DNA of 64,000 nt, taken from an uncultured Flavobacteriaceae bacterium (GTDB taxonomy: Bacteria; Bacteroidota; Bacteroidia; Flavobacteriales; Flavobacteriaceae). The notes beneath the pieces were generated by a model, which worked only from the letters and a program-made list of their open reading frames with translations, was not told the origin of the DNA and searched no databases. Numbering within the stretch: position 1 is the first letter of the stretch; every line of letters begins with the position of its first letter. The translations under genes and the position numbers were made by a program. This document shows, piece by piece, positions 42,143-51,874 of the stretch. The stretch covers positions 19,626 to 83,625 of the forward strand of contig CALHGE010000035.1 of the NCBI GenBank assembly GCA_938029725.1. The letters are read 5' to 3'.

Positions 42143-43471
42143 ATGATTGAATTAAGATCTCTTAATTATCTCTCGGTACATCTCGATCGCCTTATACAGG
42201 GTCGTTTATGGCTCAAAGTTAGTATCGGCCTCGTTTTGGGTGCTGCAATAGGAGTACTACTTAACCCATCTATTGGCTTGGTTACAGAGCATATTAGTTT
42301 GCGTCTTGCCGATTGGCTTGACCTACCAGGTCAAATATTTATGAGGCTGGTACAGATGATCATGATTCCATTGATATTTACATCAATAATTACCGGAATT
42401 GTAGGCAATACATCAGATAACCTTAAAACCTTCGGTCTTCGTCTCTTGCTTTACTTTATTTTCACAACTACTATCGCTATACTAATAGGCTTGGTTGTAA
42501 CACTTGTTTTTAAACCAGGTCAATATATTTTTGAGCTAGGCGGGTTTCCAAATAGCGGTGAAAGTCAATTAAGGCCAGATGAGAATACCGACCTTTTGGA
42601 GAATATTCCGAATGCCATTTCGAATCTTATCCCTAATAATCCGATGGAGTCTATTTTGACAGGCGAAATGTTGGGCGTGGTTATTTTTACTATTATTATT
42701 GGCGTAGCAATAACCCAGTTACGCCAGGAAACGGCAAAACCAATCATTCGTTTTTCAGAAGCTATTCAGAAAATATGTATGATTGTAGTCTCTTGGGCTA
42801 TGCTGCTTGTGCCCTATGCCGTATTTGGCCTAATCGCAGCCTTGCTTTCTAGAACGAGTATTGAGATATTCTTTGGTCTGGGCTACTATATGCTTGTAGT
42901 TATACTAGGCTTGATTATATTATTGCTATTCTATTTGGTGCTGGCATTGGTGGTCACTAAGAAAAACCCTTTCCGGTTCTTACGGGCGATAAAAGAACCA
43001 CAACTATTGGCCTTTTCTACCGCCAGTTCGGCAGCTGTTATGCCTCTTTCCATGAAAACGGCAGATGAAAAACTAGGCGTATCGTCTCATATCAGTGATT
43101 TTGTCATACCGGTTGGCGCTACCATTAATATGGATGGTACGGCATTGTTTCAATGCGTAACAACTTTATTCATGGCTCAAGCTTACGGAATTGAATTGTC
43201 AGTACTGAGTCTTTTACTAATTACGTTTACTGTTGTGGCTGCTTCTATAGGAACACCTGCTATTCCTGGAGGAGGGGTTATTATTCTCGCATCGGTACTA
43301 CAGAGCGCAGGAATTCCAATTGATGGTCTGATTGTCATTATTGGTATAGACCGTATTTTAGGGATGTTTAGAACTGCAGTTAACGTAACAGGAGATTTGA
43401 CAGCGTGTATCGTATTCGATAAATTTTATGGAGATAAAGCTATTAGTGAAACACTTGTTACTGATGGCTAA
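42143..43471 (+). CDS. dicarboxylate/amino acid:cation symporter (GltP/DctA family)
   Basis: A 442-residue DAACS carrier. The hairpin serine motif is FSTASSAAVMPLSMKTADEK and the substrate motif GATINMDGTALFQCVTTLF, with the second hairpin IGTPAIPGGGVIILASVLQS. The last helices carry DRILGMFRTAVNVTGD. Such proteins take up glutamate/aspartate or C4-dicarboxylates with H+ or Na+. The substrate is not determinable here. Confidence 0.92.
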   Translation: MIELRSLNYLSVHLDRLIQGRLWLKVSIGLVLGAAIGVLLNPSIGLVTEHISLRLADWLDLPGQIFMRLVQMIMIPLIFTSIITGIVGNTSDNLKTFGLRLLLYFIFTTTIAILIGLVVTLVFKPGQYIFELGGFPNSGESQLRPDENTDLLENIPNAISNLIPNNPMESILTGEMLGVVIFTIIIGVAITQLRQETAKPIIRFSEAIQKICMIVVSWAMLLVPYAVFGLIAALLSRTSIEIFFGLGYYMLVVILGLIILLLFYLVLALVVTKKNPFRFLRAIKEPQLLAFSTASSAAVMPLSMKTADEKLGVSSHISDFVIPVGATINMDGTALFQCVTTLFMAQAYGIELSVLSLLLITFTVVAASIGTPAIPGGGVIILASVLQSAGIPIDGLIVIIGIDRILGMFRTAVNVTGDLTACIVFDKFYGDKAISETLVTDG

Positions 43472-43588
43472 ACTGTGGGGCATGTTTTAAAAGTGTAAAG
43501 CATGCTAGGTTTAAATGTGATGGTGTAATAAAGTGCTTTGAATTTAGCGAACATATTAAACGTCAGATTACCTTCCATTGCATTCGTG

Positions 43589-44734
43589 TTATTCGCCTAA
43601 AATGTTAAATGCTCCTTTGGTTAAGATCTTATTCGTTTCTTTTCTGGCGTCGAGATTTACAATCTTTGTGTATCCTCCATGACTATTCTTTATGCTAACT
43701 TCTTGTTTATTGAAGTAATAAGTATCCCCTTCCTTTTTGTCTAAAACCAATATATATGAGATTTCATCTACTACAACTATAGCTTCATTGGGCAAAGCTT
43801 TCGCGGTATCGGAATCAGTGACAATATTAGCCTCTACAAACATTCCAGTTAAGAAATTATTTCCCGATTCATTCTCTAGGTGTCCGTGTACTTTTATGGT
43901 TCGGTTTTCTTCTATAGCCGTTCCAACAAGGTGTACTTCAGCTTTGAAACGATCTGCAGATGCTTCGGGTATTTTAAATTCGATTTTCTGACCTTTTTTC
44001 ACTTTCATAATATCCTTTTCAAAAACGGAAAGCTCTAAGTGGATGTGTTCATTATCAATAATCTCCAAAATGGAAGTCGCGGGAGAAACGTAGGTTCCCT
44101 TGTTTACATTTACTTTGGTGATACTACCAGAAATAGGAGCGTAAATGGTAGCTACCGAACTTATAGTGCCTTGCTCAACATTTGAAGGTGAAATATTAAG
44201 CATGCGTAATTGCTTTCCTAAACCCGTATGTCTGGCTACGGCTATTTTATGATCACTTTCAGCCTTTAGATAGCTTTTTTCGGAGGTGATGTTTTCCTCC
44301 GTCATAGTTTTCTGTCTTTCGTATTCAGCTTTTAAATAGGTAAGTTGCTCATGAACTTCCATATATTCTTGTTGTAAGTCCACAAATTTAGGATTTTCAA
44401 TAGTGACCAGAACCTGCCCTTTACGAACTTTATTTCCTGTTAACAAGGGAGTTGTTTTGATATAACCACCCATTGATGCATTTACTACAGCCCTGTTCTC
44501 TGGCGGTACATCTATCATTCCGTTTACAGTAATGATTTTCGGAAATGACTTTTCTTCCAAACTTCCCAAAATCATATTGCTTTTTTCAAACTGGGCTTGG
44601 GTAATTTGGATACGGCCATCCATCATCTCTTTTTTTACCGACTCAGTATCGGTGGTAGGTTTATTTTTATCACCGCAATTCCATAGCAGGAAACTAAGGC
44701 TTAGAATTACTATTTTATAAAGATTATGTATCAT
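43589..44734 (-). CDS. cusB: RND efflux periplasmic adaptor (CusB/CzcB-like) lipoprotein
   Basis: A 381-residue adaptor: lipoprotein signal with FLLWNCGDK (Cys about residue 20), barrel-sandwich lipoyl halves (GNKVRKGQVLVTIENPKFVD and TIYAPISGSITKVNVNKGTY) and the alpha-hairpin between them (QQEYMEVHEQLTYLKAEYER). It bridges the RND pump and an outer membrane channel for metal or cation export. It lies 11 bp downstream of the fused pump gene. Confidence 0.9.
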   Translation of the reverse strand: MIHNLYKIVILSLSFLLWNCGDKNKPTTDTESVKKEMMDGRIQITQAQFEKSNMILGSLEEKSFPKIITVNGMIDVPPENRAVVNASMGGYIKTTPLLTGNKVRKGQVLVTIENPKFVDLQQEYMEVHEQLTYLKAEYERQKTMTEENITSEKSYLKAESDHKIAVARHTGLGKQLRMLNISPSNVEQGTISSVATIYAPISGSITKVNVNKGTYVSPATSILEIIDNEHIHLELSVFEKDIMKVKKGQKIEFKIPEASADRFKAEVHLVGTAIEENRTIKVHGHLENESGNNFLTGMFVEANIVTDSDTAKALPNEAIVVVDEISYILVLDKKEGDTYYFNKQEVSIKNSHGGYTKIVNLDARKETNKILTKGAFNILGE

Positions 44735-44745
44735 TTTTGATGTGT

Positions 44746-47700
44746 TTATAGTGTTAGGTAATTGATGTAAATAACGGTTTGATTGTACTGCCGGAGTTTT
44801 TCTAGATAATCTAACTTTATCTCATAAGAGCTCTCCAAGCTTTGGATGTATTGATAAAAATCAATCTCTCCATTTCTGAAACTACCGTTTGCCGTTTTTA
44901 AAATTTCATCTGAAAGTGCCGTGCCTTCATCTTCATAATAGTCTAGTGTTTTTTGAAGTTGTATGAGCTCCATTTTGAGTGCTTCCCATTTTGAATTTAG
45001 TTGAATTTCATATTCTCTAGATTCGGCAATTGCAGCATCTTCGGCAATTCGTGCTGCTTTTATACGTGATGATTGGCCTCCAAAAAGGAGAGGTATTTTT
45101 ATTCCTAATTGATAGCCGGATAAACTTTCATTAAGCTGTGAATTCGTTCCTTGAAAATACTCTAGACCGATATCAGGCAACAACCGCTGCCTTTCAAAAC
45201 GCTTTTCTGCTTTTAATAAAGAAACTTTACCTTGATAGAAATCTATTTCAGGACTAATGCCTATGTCAATGGAGTTCAAAGGAATTTTGAGCGTAATCGC
45301 ATCCGCTACTTGAATGCTATCTTCTGTTTGAATGGTTTTAAGCAAATTGATGTATGCGATGCCAACATCTTTCTGTGTTTGAGTGTATTTAAGATGAATT
45401 TGTTTTTGCTTAGATGCGGCTGTTAGTTTTTCCAGATAATTAGTTTCTCCAAGCTCAAATCGTCTGGCAGCCACTTTTGAAAAGTTCGCGTATAAACTAT
45501 CCAACCTTTGATAAACGCGCTTCTTTTCTTTGGCGATTTGATATTCATAATACAGGGTGGTTAGCTTTCTCACCAAGCCCTTTTTCTGAATGTCATAGGT
45601 ACTTGAAGTAATATTGTAACGCGCCTTATTTACTTTCTTTTCCGAAAAGTACACGGTAGGAAAACGAAAATCCTGTTGAACACCGAATACCCTAAGCGGT
45701 TCATTATTAAAAGCCAAATTATTCTCATCAAATTGATAGTATACGTGGGTTTTATCAAAGTGAAATACACTATTGATTAGGGCATCTGATTTTGCTACAT
45801 TCAATTCACTTGCTTTGAGCCCTTCATTGTTCTCAATGGCGATTGGAATGAGTTCTTGTAGGCTTTTAGGGCGTTGCTGCGCAGTTGTGCCCATGGAAAA
45901 TAATAGCGCAATAACACTTAATCCAGCTATGGTACCCTTACTTGAAGTTTTTCTTTCTTTCTTATCATCAGTATTCAAATAGGCATAGAGTACAGGCAAA
46001 ACAACCAAAGTCAATAATGTGGCTGTTATTAGACCACCTATTACAACTGTTGCTAAAGGACGCTGTACTTCGGCGCCAGCATTGGTAGAAATTGCCATTG
46101 GTAAAAAACCTAGAGCAGCTGCCGAGGCTGTTAGTAGTACCGCCCGCAACCTGTCTTTTGTTCCTTGTTTAATTAAGTCCTCAATATTTTCAAATCCTTG
46201 GTCTTTTAATTCTTTGAAGTGTTCTATTAACACAATTCCGTTAAGCACGGCAATACCGAACAAGGCAATAAAACCGACACCCGCCGAAATGCTAAAGGGC
46301 AAATCACGAATCCATAATAATAAAACTCCTCCCACAGCTGCCAGCGGAATCGCTGAATAAATCATTAAAGCTTCCTTAACAGATTTAAATGCAAAATATA
46401 GTAATATGAATATTAAGATTAAGGCAATGGGTACAGCGACCATCAAACGAGACTTTGCACTTTGAAGATTTTCAAACTGACCACCATAGGTAATAGAATA
46501 ACCCACGGGTAGTTTTACGTTTTTGTCTATTAGTCGTTGTACGTCATCTACTACTGATTGTAAATCACGGTTACGAACATTGATACCCACTACAATTCTA
46601 CGTCTCGTATCATCGCGGGAAATTTTTGCAGCCCCCTTTTTATAACTGATATCTGCTAATTCGCTCAACGGAATCTTTCCGCCAGCTGGTATATCGACAT
46701 ACAGATTTTTAAGGTTGACGATATCTTTTCGTTTCTGTTTATTTAGTCGGACAACCAAATCAAATCTCTTTTCCCCTTCAAAAACACTTCCTACGGTTCT
46801 TCCTGCAAATCCCATAGCAACCATGTCATTAAGTTCTTGAATATTGAGTCCGTATCGGGCAATCTTTGCGCGATTATATTGTACGCTCATTTCTGGTAAT
46901 CCTACTATTTTTTCTACTGAAATATCCGCTGCTCCCTCTACATTTGATATCAAAGCGCTTATCTCCCTTCCTTTCTTTGCAAGAACATCTAAATCTTCCC
47001 CAAAAATCTTAATTGCTATATCTGCTCTTACTCCCGTAATAAGTTCGTTAAATCGCATTTCAATAGGTTGTGTAAACTCTACTTCCATTCCTGGAATAAT
47101 CGCTAGCGCTTCTTTAAACTTATCTGCTAACTCGTCTTTTGAAGATGCAGATGTCCATTCATCTTTTGGATTCAAAATGATAATGACATCGCTCTCTTCC
47201 ATAGACATAGGGTCTGTAGGGACCTCTGCAGCCCCAATACGTGTAACGACTTGTTTAACTTCTGGAAATTCGTTTAACAAGATTTTTTCGATTTCGGTAG
47301 TGATTTCTACCGTATTACTTAATGATGTGCCTGTTTTTAATATCGGTTGAATTACGAAATCGCCCTCATCCAAGGTCGGAATAAATTCGCCTCCCATTGA
47401 ATCATATAGGTATACTGAAATAGCCAAAAGACTTAGGGCAATACCCAATACTAATTTCTTGTTTTGTAGTGCCCAATGGATAAGAGGTTCATAGCTGTTA
47501 TTGAGCCATTTCATTAATCGTACAGAAATATTTTTATCTGTAGCATTTGATGGTTTTAAGAAGATCGAAGCAACTACGGGAACATAGGTGAAACAAAGTA
47601 TCATTGCTCCTATTAGTGCAAAACTGAAGGTCAGGGCCATAGGCGCGAACATCTTGCCTTCGACTCCACTTAAAGAGAGAATAGGAATGAAAACGATTAA

Positions 47701-49080
47701 AATTATGAGCTGACCAAAAATTGCAGAGTTCATCATTTTTGAAGCCCCTGAAAATGTAATCTTATCTTTAAGCTCTTGTTGCTCTTTTTTATCTAAACCG
47801 CTAATTTCGCTTTTCTTTCCTGTGATTTGAAAGGCTATAAATTCTACAATAATTACAGCTCCATCGATGATAATACCGAAGTCAATAGCACCTAAGCTCA
47901 TTAAATTTGCATCTACGCCGAAAATGTACATTAATGACAAAGCAAAAAGTAAGCACAATGGAATAACAGATGCAACAACTAGTCCTGAACGAAAATTACC
48001 CAAGAGCAATACCACTACAAAAATCACAATCAAACAACCTAAAATTAGATTTTCGGTTACCGTATAGGTTGTTTTAGCAATCAATTCACTGCGGTCGAGA
48101 AAGGCATTGATATAAACGCCCTCTGGTAATGATTTTGATATTTCGACTACTCTTTCCTTTACTGCTTCAATTACTTTCTTCGAATTGGCATCTTTGAGCA
48201 TCATTACCTGCCCTAAGACCTTTTCTCCTTCACCATTTCCAGTAATGGCACCAAAGCGAGTTGCATTTCCAAAGCCTACATTTGCAACATCTTTTATATA
48301 AATAGGTATACCATCCTCATTTTTCACAACAATAGTATTGATGTCATCTAAGGATGAAATAAGGCCTTCTCCACGTATGAAAAAAGCCTGATTGATTTTC
48401 TCGATATAACCGCCACCAGCAACACTATTGTTCATTTCTAAAGCTGTAAAAACATCGCGTGCGGTAATGTTCATGGCATTTAGTTTCTCGGTATTGATAG
48501 CTACTTCATACTGCTTTAAGAAACCACCCCAAGTATTAACTTCAACAACACCAGGTATACCTGAAAGTTGTCGCTTTACAATCCAATCTTGTATAGTGCG
48601 CAGGTCTTCGGCCTTGTACTGCTCTTTAAAGCCTGGTTTGACATCAAGAATATATTGATAAATTTCTCCTAGACCAGTTGTAATTGGCCCCATTTCTGGC
48701 GTGCCAAACCCGCTCGGGATTTTCTCAGATGCAGATTTGATTTTTTCAGCGATAAGTTGCCTTGGTAGATAGGTTCCCATTTCGTCTTCGAAGACAATGG
48801 TAACAACCGAAAGACCAAATTTAGAAATAGAACGAATTTCCATAACACCTGGCAAGTTGGCCATCTCTAGCTCTACCGGATAGGTTATGAATTGCTCCAT
48901 ATCTTGTGTTGAAAGATTGTGGGATGTAGTGATAACTTGCACCTGGTTATTTGTAACATCAGGTACCGCTCCAATAGGTATTTGTGATAAAGAATACAAC
49001 CCAAATCCTACAATAAATGTTGTGAATAATAGAACAATAAACTTGTTCTTTATACTGAAATTAATAATGTATAATAGCAT
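44746..49080 (-). CDS. cusA: heavy-metal RND pump fused to a TolC-like outer membrane channel (CusA-CusC fusion)
   Basis: A 1444-residue protein. Residues 1 to about 1035 are a complete CusA/CzcA pump: N-terminal helix, SLGAIDFGIIIDGAVIIVEF (charged residues in the proton-relay helix), the second half with VGVGFIALFGIAVLNGIV-type repeats, ending VVLPVLYAYLNTDDKKERK. Then an internal signal-like segment (TIAGLSVIALLFSMGTTAQQ) leads into about 390 residues of TolC-like coiled-coil outer membrane factor. The export of the last part would need cleavage or an unusual topology. Such fusions are known in Bacteroidota. Metal specificity (Cu/Ag against Zn/Co/Cd) is undecided. Confidence 0.9.
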   Translation of the reverse strand: MLLYIINFSIKNKFIVLLFTTFIVGFGLYSLSQIPIGAVPDVTNNQVQVITTSHNLSTQDMEQFITYPVELEMANLPGVMEIRSISKFGLSVVTIVFEDEMGTYLPRQLIAEKIKSASEKIPSGFGTPEMGPITTGLGEIYQYILDVKPGFKEQYKAEDLRTIQDWIVKRQLSGIPGVVEVNTWGGFLKQYEVAINTEKLNAMNITARDVFTALEMNNSVAGGGYIEKINQAFFIRGEGLISSLDDINTIVVKNEDGIPIYIKDVANVGFGNATRFGAITGNGEGEKVLGQVMMLKDANSKKVIEAVKERVVEISKSLPEGVYINAFLDRSELIAKTTYTVTENLILGCLIVIFVVVLLLGNFRSGLVVASVIPLCLLFALSLMYIFGVDANLMSLGAIDFGIIIDGAVIIVEFIAFQITGKKSEISGLDKKEQQELKDKITFSGASKMMNSAIFGQLIILIVFIPILSLSGVEGKMFAPMALTFSFALIGAMILCFTYVPVVASIFLKPSNATDKNISVRLMKWLNNSYEPLIHWALQNKKLVLGIALSLLAISVYLYDSMGGEFIPTLDEGDFVIQPILKTGTSLSNTVEITTEIEKILLNEFPEVKQVVTRIGAAEVPTDPMSMEESDVIIILNPKDEWTSASSKDELADKFKEALAIIPGMEVEFTQPIEMRFNELITGVRADIAIKIFGEDLDVLAKKGREISALISNVEGAADISVEKIVGLPEMSVQYNRAKIARYGLNIQELNDMVAMGFAGRTVGSVFEGEKRFDLVVRLNKQKRKDIVNLKNLYVDIPAGGKIPLSELADISYKKGAAKISRDDTRRRIVVGINVRNRDLQSVVDDVQRLIDKNVKLPVGYSITYGGQFENLQSAKSRLMVAVPIALILIFILLYFAFKSVKEALMIYSAIPLAAVGGVLLLWIRDLPFSISAGVGFIALFGIAVLNGIVLIEHFKELKDQGFENIEDLIKQGTKDRLRAVLLTASAAALGFLPMAISTNAGAEVQRPLATVVIGGLITATLLTLVVLPVLYAYLNTDDKKERKTSSKGTIAGLSVIALLFSMGTTAQQRPKSLQELIPIAIENNEGLKASELNVAKSDALINSVFHFDKTHVYYQFDENNLAFNNEPLRVFGVQQDFRFPTVYFSEKKVNKARYNITSSTYDIQKKGLVRKLTTLYYEYQIAKEKKRVYQRLDSLYANFSKVAARRFELGETNYLEKLTAASKQKQIHLKYTQTQKDVGIAYINLLKTIQTEDSIQVADAITLKIPLNSIDIGISPEIDFYQGKVSLLKAEKRFERQRLLPDIGLEYFQGTNSQLNESLSGYQLGIKIPLLFGGQSSRIKAARIAEDAAIAESREYEIQLNSKWEALKMELIQLQKTLDYYEDEGTALSDEILKTANGSFRNGEIDFYQYIQSLESSYEIKLDYLEKLRQYNQTVIYINYLTL

Positions 49081-49158
49081 GTTTTCATAATATAATCAAT
49101 GTGAATAGCGCTAGATCAATGAGTTGAAAAAGTGCTAGAATGAATACTTCTGATTAGT

Positions 49159-49560
49159 TTAAGAAAACCGTGGTGGCTGAAAAAGGCCTTCTGAGTGAAG
49201 CGAAGATAAAGGTGCTTGGTAATAAAAGTTAGTCGTCCTAAATTCAGATAATTCAGGTGTCTTAAAACCTATAATGGATGTATGTAAGGTGAAAGCAGTA
49301 CTAGAAGTGGTATGAGATTGATGTTGAAAAGGGAGCTGTTCATGATCTTCCTTTTCTTCTTGATGTTCCCTGTCGTGGTCCGCTTTTAATTCGCCATAAT
49401 GCTTAGAAATGAATACCAAAACATTATCTCCATACTGCTCACTATGAAATTGTGCATGCTCGACAAACTCATCGATTTGAACGATATCATCAAAGTGCAA
49501 CCCAAAGCTTTGCAGTAGAATTAAACTCGATACAAAAATGGAAAACAGCTTAACCATCAT
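49159..49560 (-). CDS. small exported His-rich protein of the metal efflux locus
   Basis: A 133-residue protein with an N-terminal signal peptide (LFSIFVSSLILLQSFGLHFD) and a central His/Glu/Asp-rich stretch (HDREHQEEKEDHEQLPFQHQ), a likely metal-binding region. Small His-rich exported proteins often precede cusAB-type operons in Bacteroidota. It starts 78 bp ahead of the pump gene on the same strand and would be its first gene, perhaps a periplasmic metal chaperone. Confidence 0.7.
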   Translation of the reverse strand: MMVKLFSIFVSSLILLQSFGLHFDDIVQIDEFVEHAQFHSEQYGDNVLVFISKHYGELKADHDREHQEEKEDHEQLPFQHQSHTTSSTAFTLHTSIIGFKTPELSEFRTTNFYYQAPLSSLHSEGLFQPPRFS

Positions 49561-49874
49561 AGGTTTAAAGTTATAAAAAATAATTTAGATCTAGCAGTAA
49601 CATGAACAACATAACTCTTGAGTTTAATAATTCTCCGTTTTTTTAGTTAATTATCAGGAGTTTAGCACTGAATATTTTACATAAAAAGACTTTTTGTTTA
49701 GTAACTCTTTTAAAGATATTTAAAGTACTTTTCTTTTGAATTATCTCTTAATAATTAGGCAAGTTAAAACTCTTAACAAAAGAACATACGCTAAAGAGTC
49801 AGCTAAAAATAAGTGTTTTGTGAAAAGGAAATCAGACTTTTTAAATACATAATTATAATTTGTACTAGTTAGTT
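49561..49874. other. 314-bp intergenic region without a gene
   Basis: Very AT-rich, no open frame of interest and no FNR-like site. It holds the promoter of the metal efflux genes on the minus strand; I could not place it with certainty. Confidence 0.6.
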
Positions 49875-50723
49875 TTATTCATGAATAACAAAAAAGGGAA
49901 CCGTAGTATGAAAGCTTATTTTTTCAACGAGAGAATCAAAAAGTACTTGTTGTAAAAAATTAAGATTTTTAGCCACCATAACGATCATATCAATTTCTCT
50001 ACTTTCGACAAAGCACTGTATAGCTGCATTTACGCTTTTATTGGTGACGGTGTGAAAACTATTGTTCTTTGGAAAGGTTTCATTTAAGTAATCGAGAAGG
50101 TATTCTCGATTTTTTTCTTGTGCCTTGCTTAGCTTTCGATCTAATTTAGAAACGTTCATTACACGAATGTAGCCTTTACTAAGTTTTAAGATTTCTGTTA
50201 CCGCCTCTAGAATTTTGTACGAGTAAAAAATAGTATAGTCTGTAGGAAAGGCCGCTTCTTGCGGCAGTGAAAAGTTAACCCCCTTTGGTATAATTAGGGT
50301 ATTGCATTTAACTTTGGTAATGACATCACCTGCATTACTACCTATAATATGTTTGCGCATACCCGTTACACCTTTTGTACCCATGATGATGAGGTCTATG
50401 TTGTTTTCGATAATATGCTTTTTGATAGCTTCTAAGAAAAGTCCATGTTCGTGTAAACCAAAGTAGGTGTGATTTGCATTTGTGAAGCTAGTTTCTACTT
50501 GCTGTAATACAGCACTTAGTTGCTCTTTTGAGCGTAGTTTAAATGCCTCAATATCAGTCCCTTCATTATTTTCTATGGAAATAGCACTTAGGGGGTAATT
50601 TATAAAATCACTGACATGTAAAAGGTAGAAATTACAGGCGGTAGCTGTGAAAAGTTGCTCGGCATACTTTAGAGCATTCCAAGCATTTTCAGAAAAATCA
50701 GTTAGAATTAATATATGCTTCAT
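49875..50723 (-). CDS. universal stress protein, tandem Usp domains
   Basis: A 282-residue tandem Usp protein directly downstream of the CRP-fusion regulator gene. It starts HILILTDFSENAWNALKYAE, with the ATP motif GTKGVTGMRKHIIGS in the first domain. The second domain (AAFPTDYTIFYSYKI) is degenerate. It has its own FNR-like promoter with an exact -7 box. Confidence 0.9.
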   Translation of the reverse strand: MKHILILTDFSENAWNALKYAEQLFTATACNFYLLHVSDFINYPLSAISIENNEGTDIEAFKLRSKEQLSAVLQQVETSFTNANHTYFGLHEHGLFLEAIKKHIIENNIDLIIMGTKGVTGMRKHIIGSNAGDVITKVKCNTLIIPKGVNFSLPQEAAFPTDYTIFYSYKILEAVTEILKLSKGYIRVMNVSKLDRKLSKAQEKNREYLLDYLNETFPKNNSFHTVTNKSVNAAIQCFVESREIDMIVMVAKNLNFLQQVLFDSLVEKISFHTTVPFFVIHE

Positions 50724-50745
50724 TATCAGTTAATCACTACACTAG

Positions 50746-50789
50746 CAAATCTAAGCTGCTTGAATGCAATAAAAAATGATAAATATCAG
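50746..50789 (-). promoter_or_regulatory. FNR-like site plus exact -7 box, usp next to the regulator
   Basis: CTGAT-N4-ATCAT on the minus strand (50776-50789), 22-bp spacer, TAGATTTG (50746-50753), an exact TAnnTTTG. Confidence 0.8.
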
Positions 50790-50821
50790 TCTGTAGAAAT
50801 CACAGTCAGTCGCGCATAGAA

Positions 50822-51874
50822 TTACATCACGTGTTGTAAGGCGTCTAGTTTTAAAATACGAATGTTTCGCCCCTCAATGGCAATCAAACCTTCTTTTTTA
50901 AAACCAGATAAAGTACGAATTAGACTTTCAGTAGCGATACCAGCTACACTAGATAAATCGCTTCTTGAGATACGAATAGGTTCATCGGGTTTTTTATTTA
51001 AAACTTCTGAAAACTGTAAAAGTGTTTGTGCTGTTTTTTTTCGAACAGAACTATAGGCCATTTGCAATAGTTGCTCTTTAATATCAGTAATATTCTCACT
51101 TAGTAGTTCCATAAGTTCCAAAGAAACATTTTGATTCTTTTGCAAGATGTTTTTCAATGCAGACTTTGATATTCCGGTAACCTGAGTATCCTCAACCGCA
51201 GTGGCTGTTTCCTGATAGGGTATATGGTCTACAAAAGAAGTAAAGCCCAAGAAATCGTCGGCACGGTATAAGGCGGTAATCAATTCTTTGCCATCGGCAT
51301 CCATTTTATAACATTTAACCACCCCTTTTAGTAGAAGATAAATGGTGCTGGAGCGAACGCCTTCACGAAATATTTCCTCTCCTTTTTTAAAACTTTCTAA
51401 GCTACCATTATCATCAAAGAAATTTTTCAATTCATGTAGGGTGCGCATTTGCGCTCCTGCTGCTTCTGAATTTTTGGTGGGAGTAGCGCTGATTCTTGAA
51501 AGTAGTTCTGCCTTAGCCAATCGACTTTCCAACGCACTCAAGAGCTCTTCTTCTTCAAAGGGTTTGGTCAGATAATCGTCAGCGCCTAAATCCATTCCTT
51601 TTCTGATTTCTGAACGCTCTGTTTTTGCAGACAAGAATATAAAGGGAATATGTGTAGTGGCATCATCGGCAGAAAGTACTTCTAAGACGCCATACCCATC
51701 CATTTCAGGCATCATAATATCGCATACGATAATGTTCGGCATAGACGATTTGGCATAGGCTACGCCTATTTTTCCGTTTGGTGCCATGACAACTTCGTAA
51801 CCTGCAAGTTCTAAAAGTTCCGCAGTATTTTCACGTAAAGAAAGATCGTCTTCGATTAAAAGTACTTTTTTCAT
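50822..51874 (-). CDS. response regulator fused to a CRP/FNR-type DNA-binding module
   Basis: A 350-residue protein. Residues 1-120 are a receiver domain with acidic pocket EDD, phospho-acceptor Asp52 in IVCDIMMPEMDGYGVL, and the Lys in DYLTKPFEEEEL. Residues about 145-265 are a cyclic-nucleotide-binding-type beta-roll (FKKGEEIFREGVRSSTIYLL). Residues about 275-345 are a Crp winged helix-turn-helix with recognition helix AGIATESLIRTLSGF. Glu and Arg occupy the positions that contact DNA in CRP and FNR. No Cys cluster for an Fe-S centre is present, so the signal must come from phosphorylation. Its start overlaps the kinase stop (ATGA). It is the prime candidate reader of the FNR-like sites in this region. 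Confidence 0.93.
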   Translation of the reverse strand: MKKVLLIEDDLSLRENTAELLELAGYEVVMAPNGKIGVAYAKSSMPNIIVCDIMMPEMDGYGVLEVLSADDATTHIPFIFLSAKTERSEIRKGMDLGADDYLTKPFEEEELLSALESRLAKAELLSRISATPTKNSEAAGAQMRTLHELKNFFDDNGSLESFKKGEEIFREGVRSSTIYLLLKGVVKCYKMDADGKELITALYRADDFLGFTSFVDHIPYQETATAVEDTQVTGISKSALKNILQKNQNVSLELMELLSENITDIKEQLLQMAYSSVRKKTAQTLLQFSEVLNKKPDEPIRISRSDLSSVAGIATESLIRTLSGFKKEGLIAIEGRNIRILKLDALQHVM

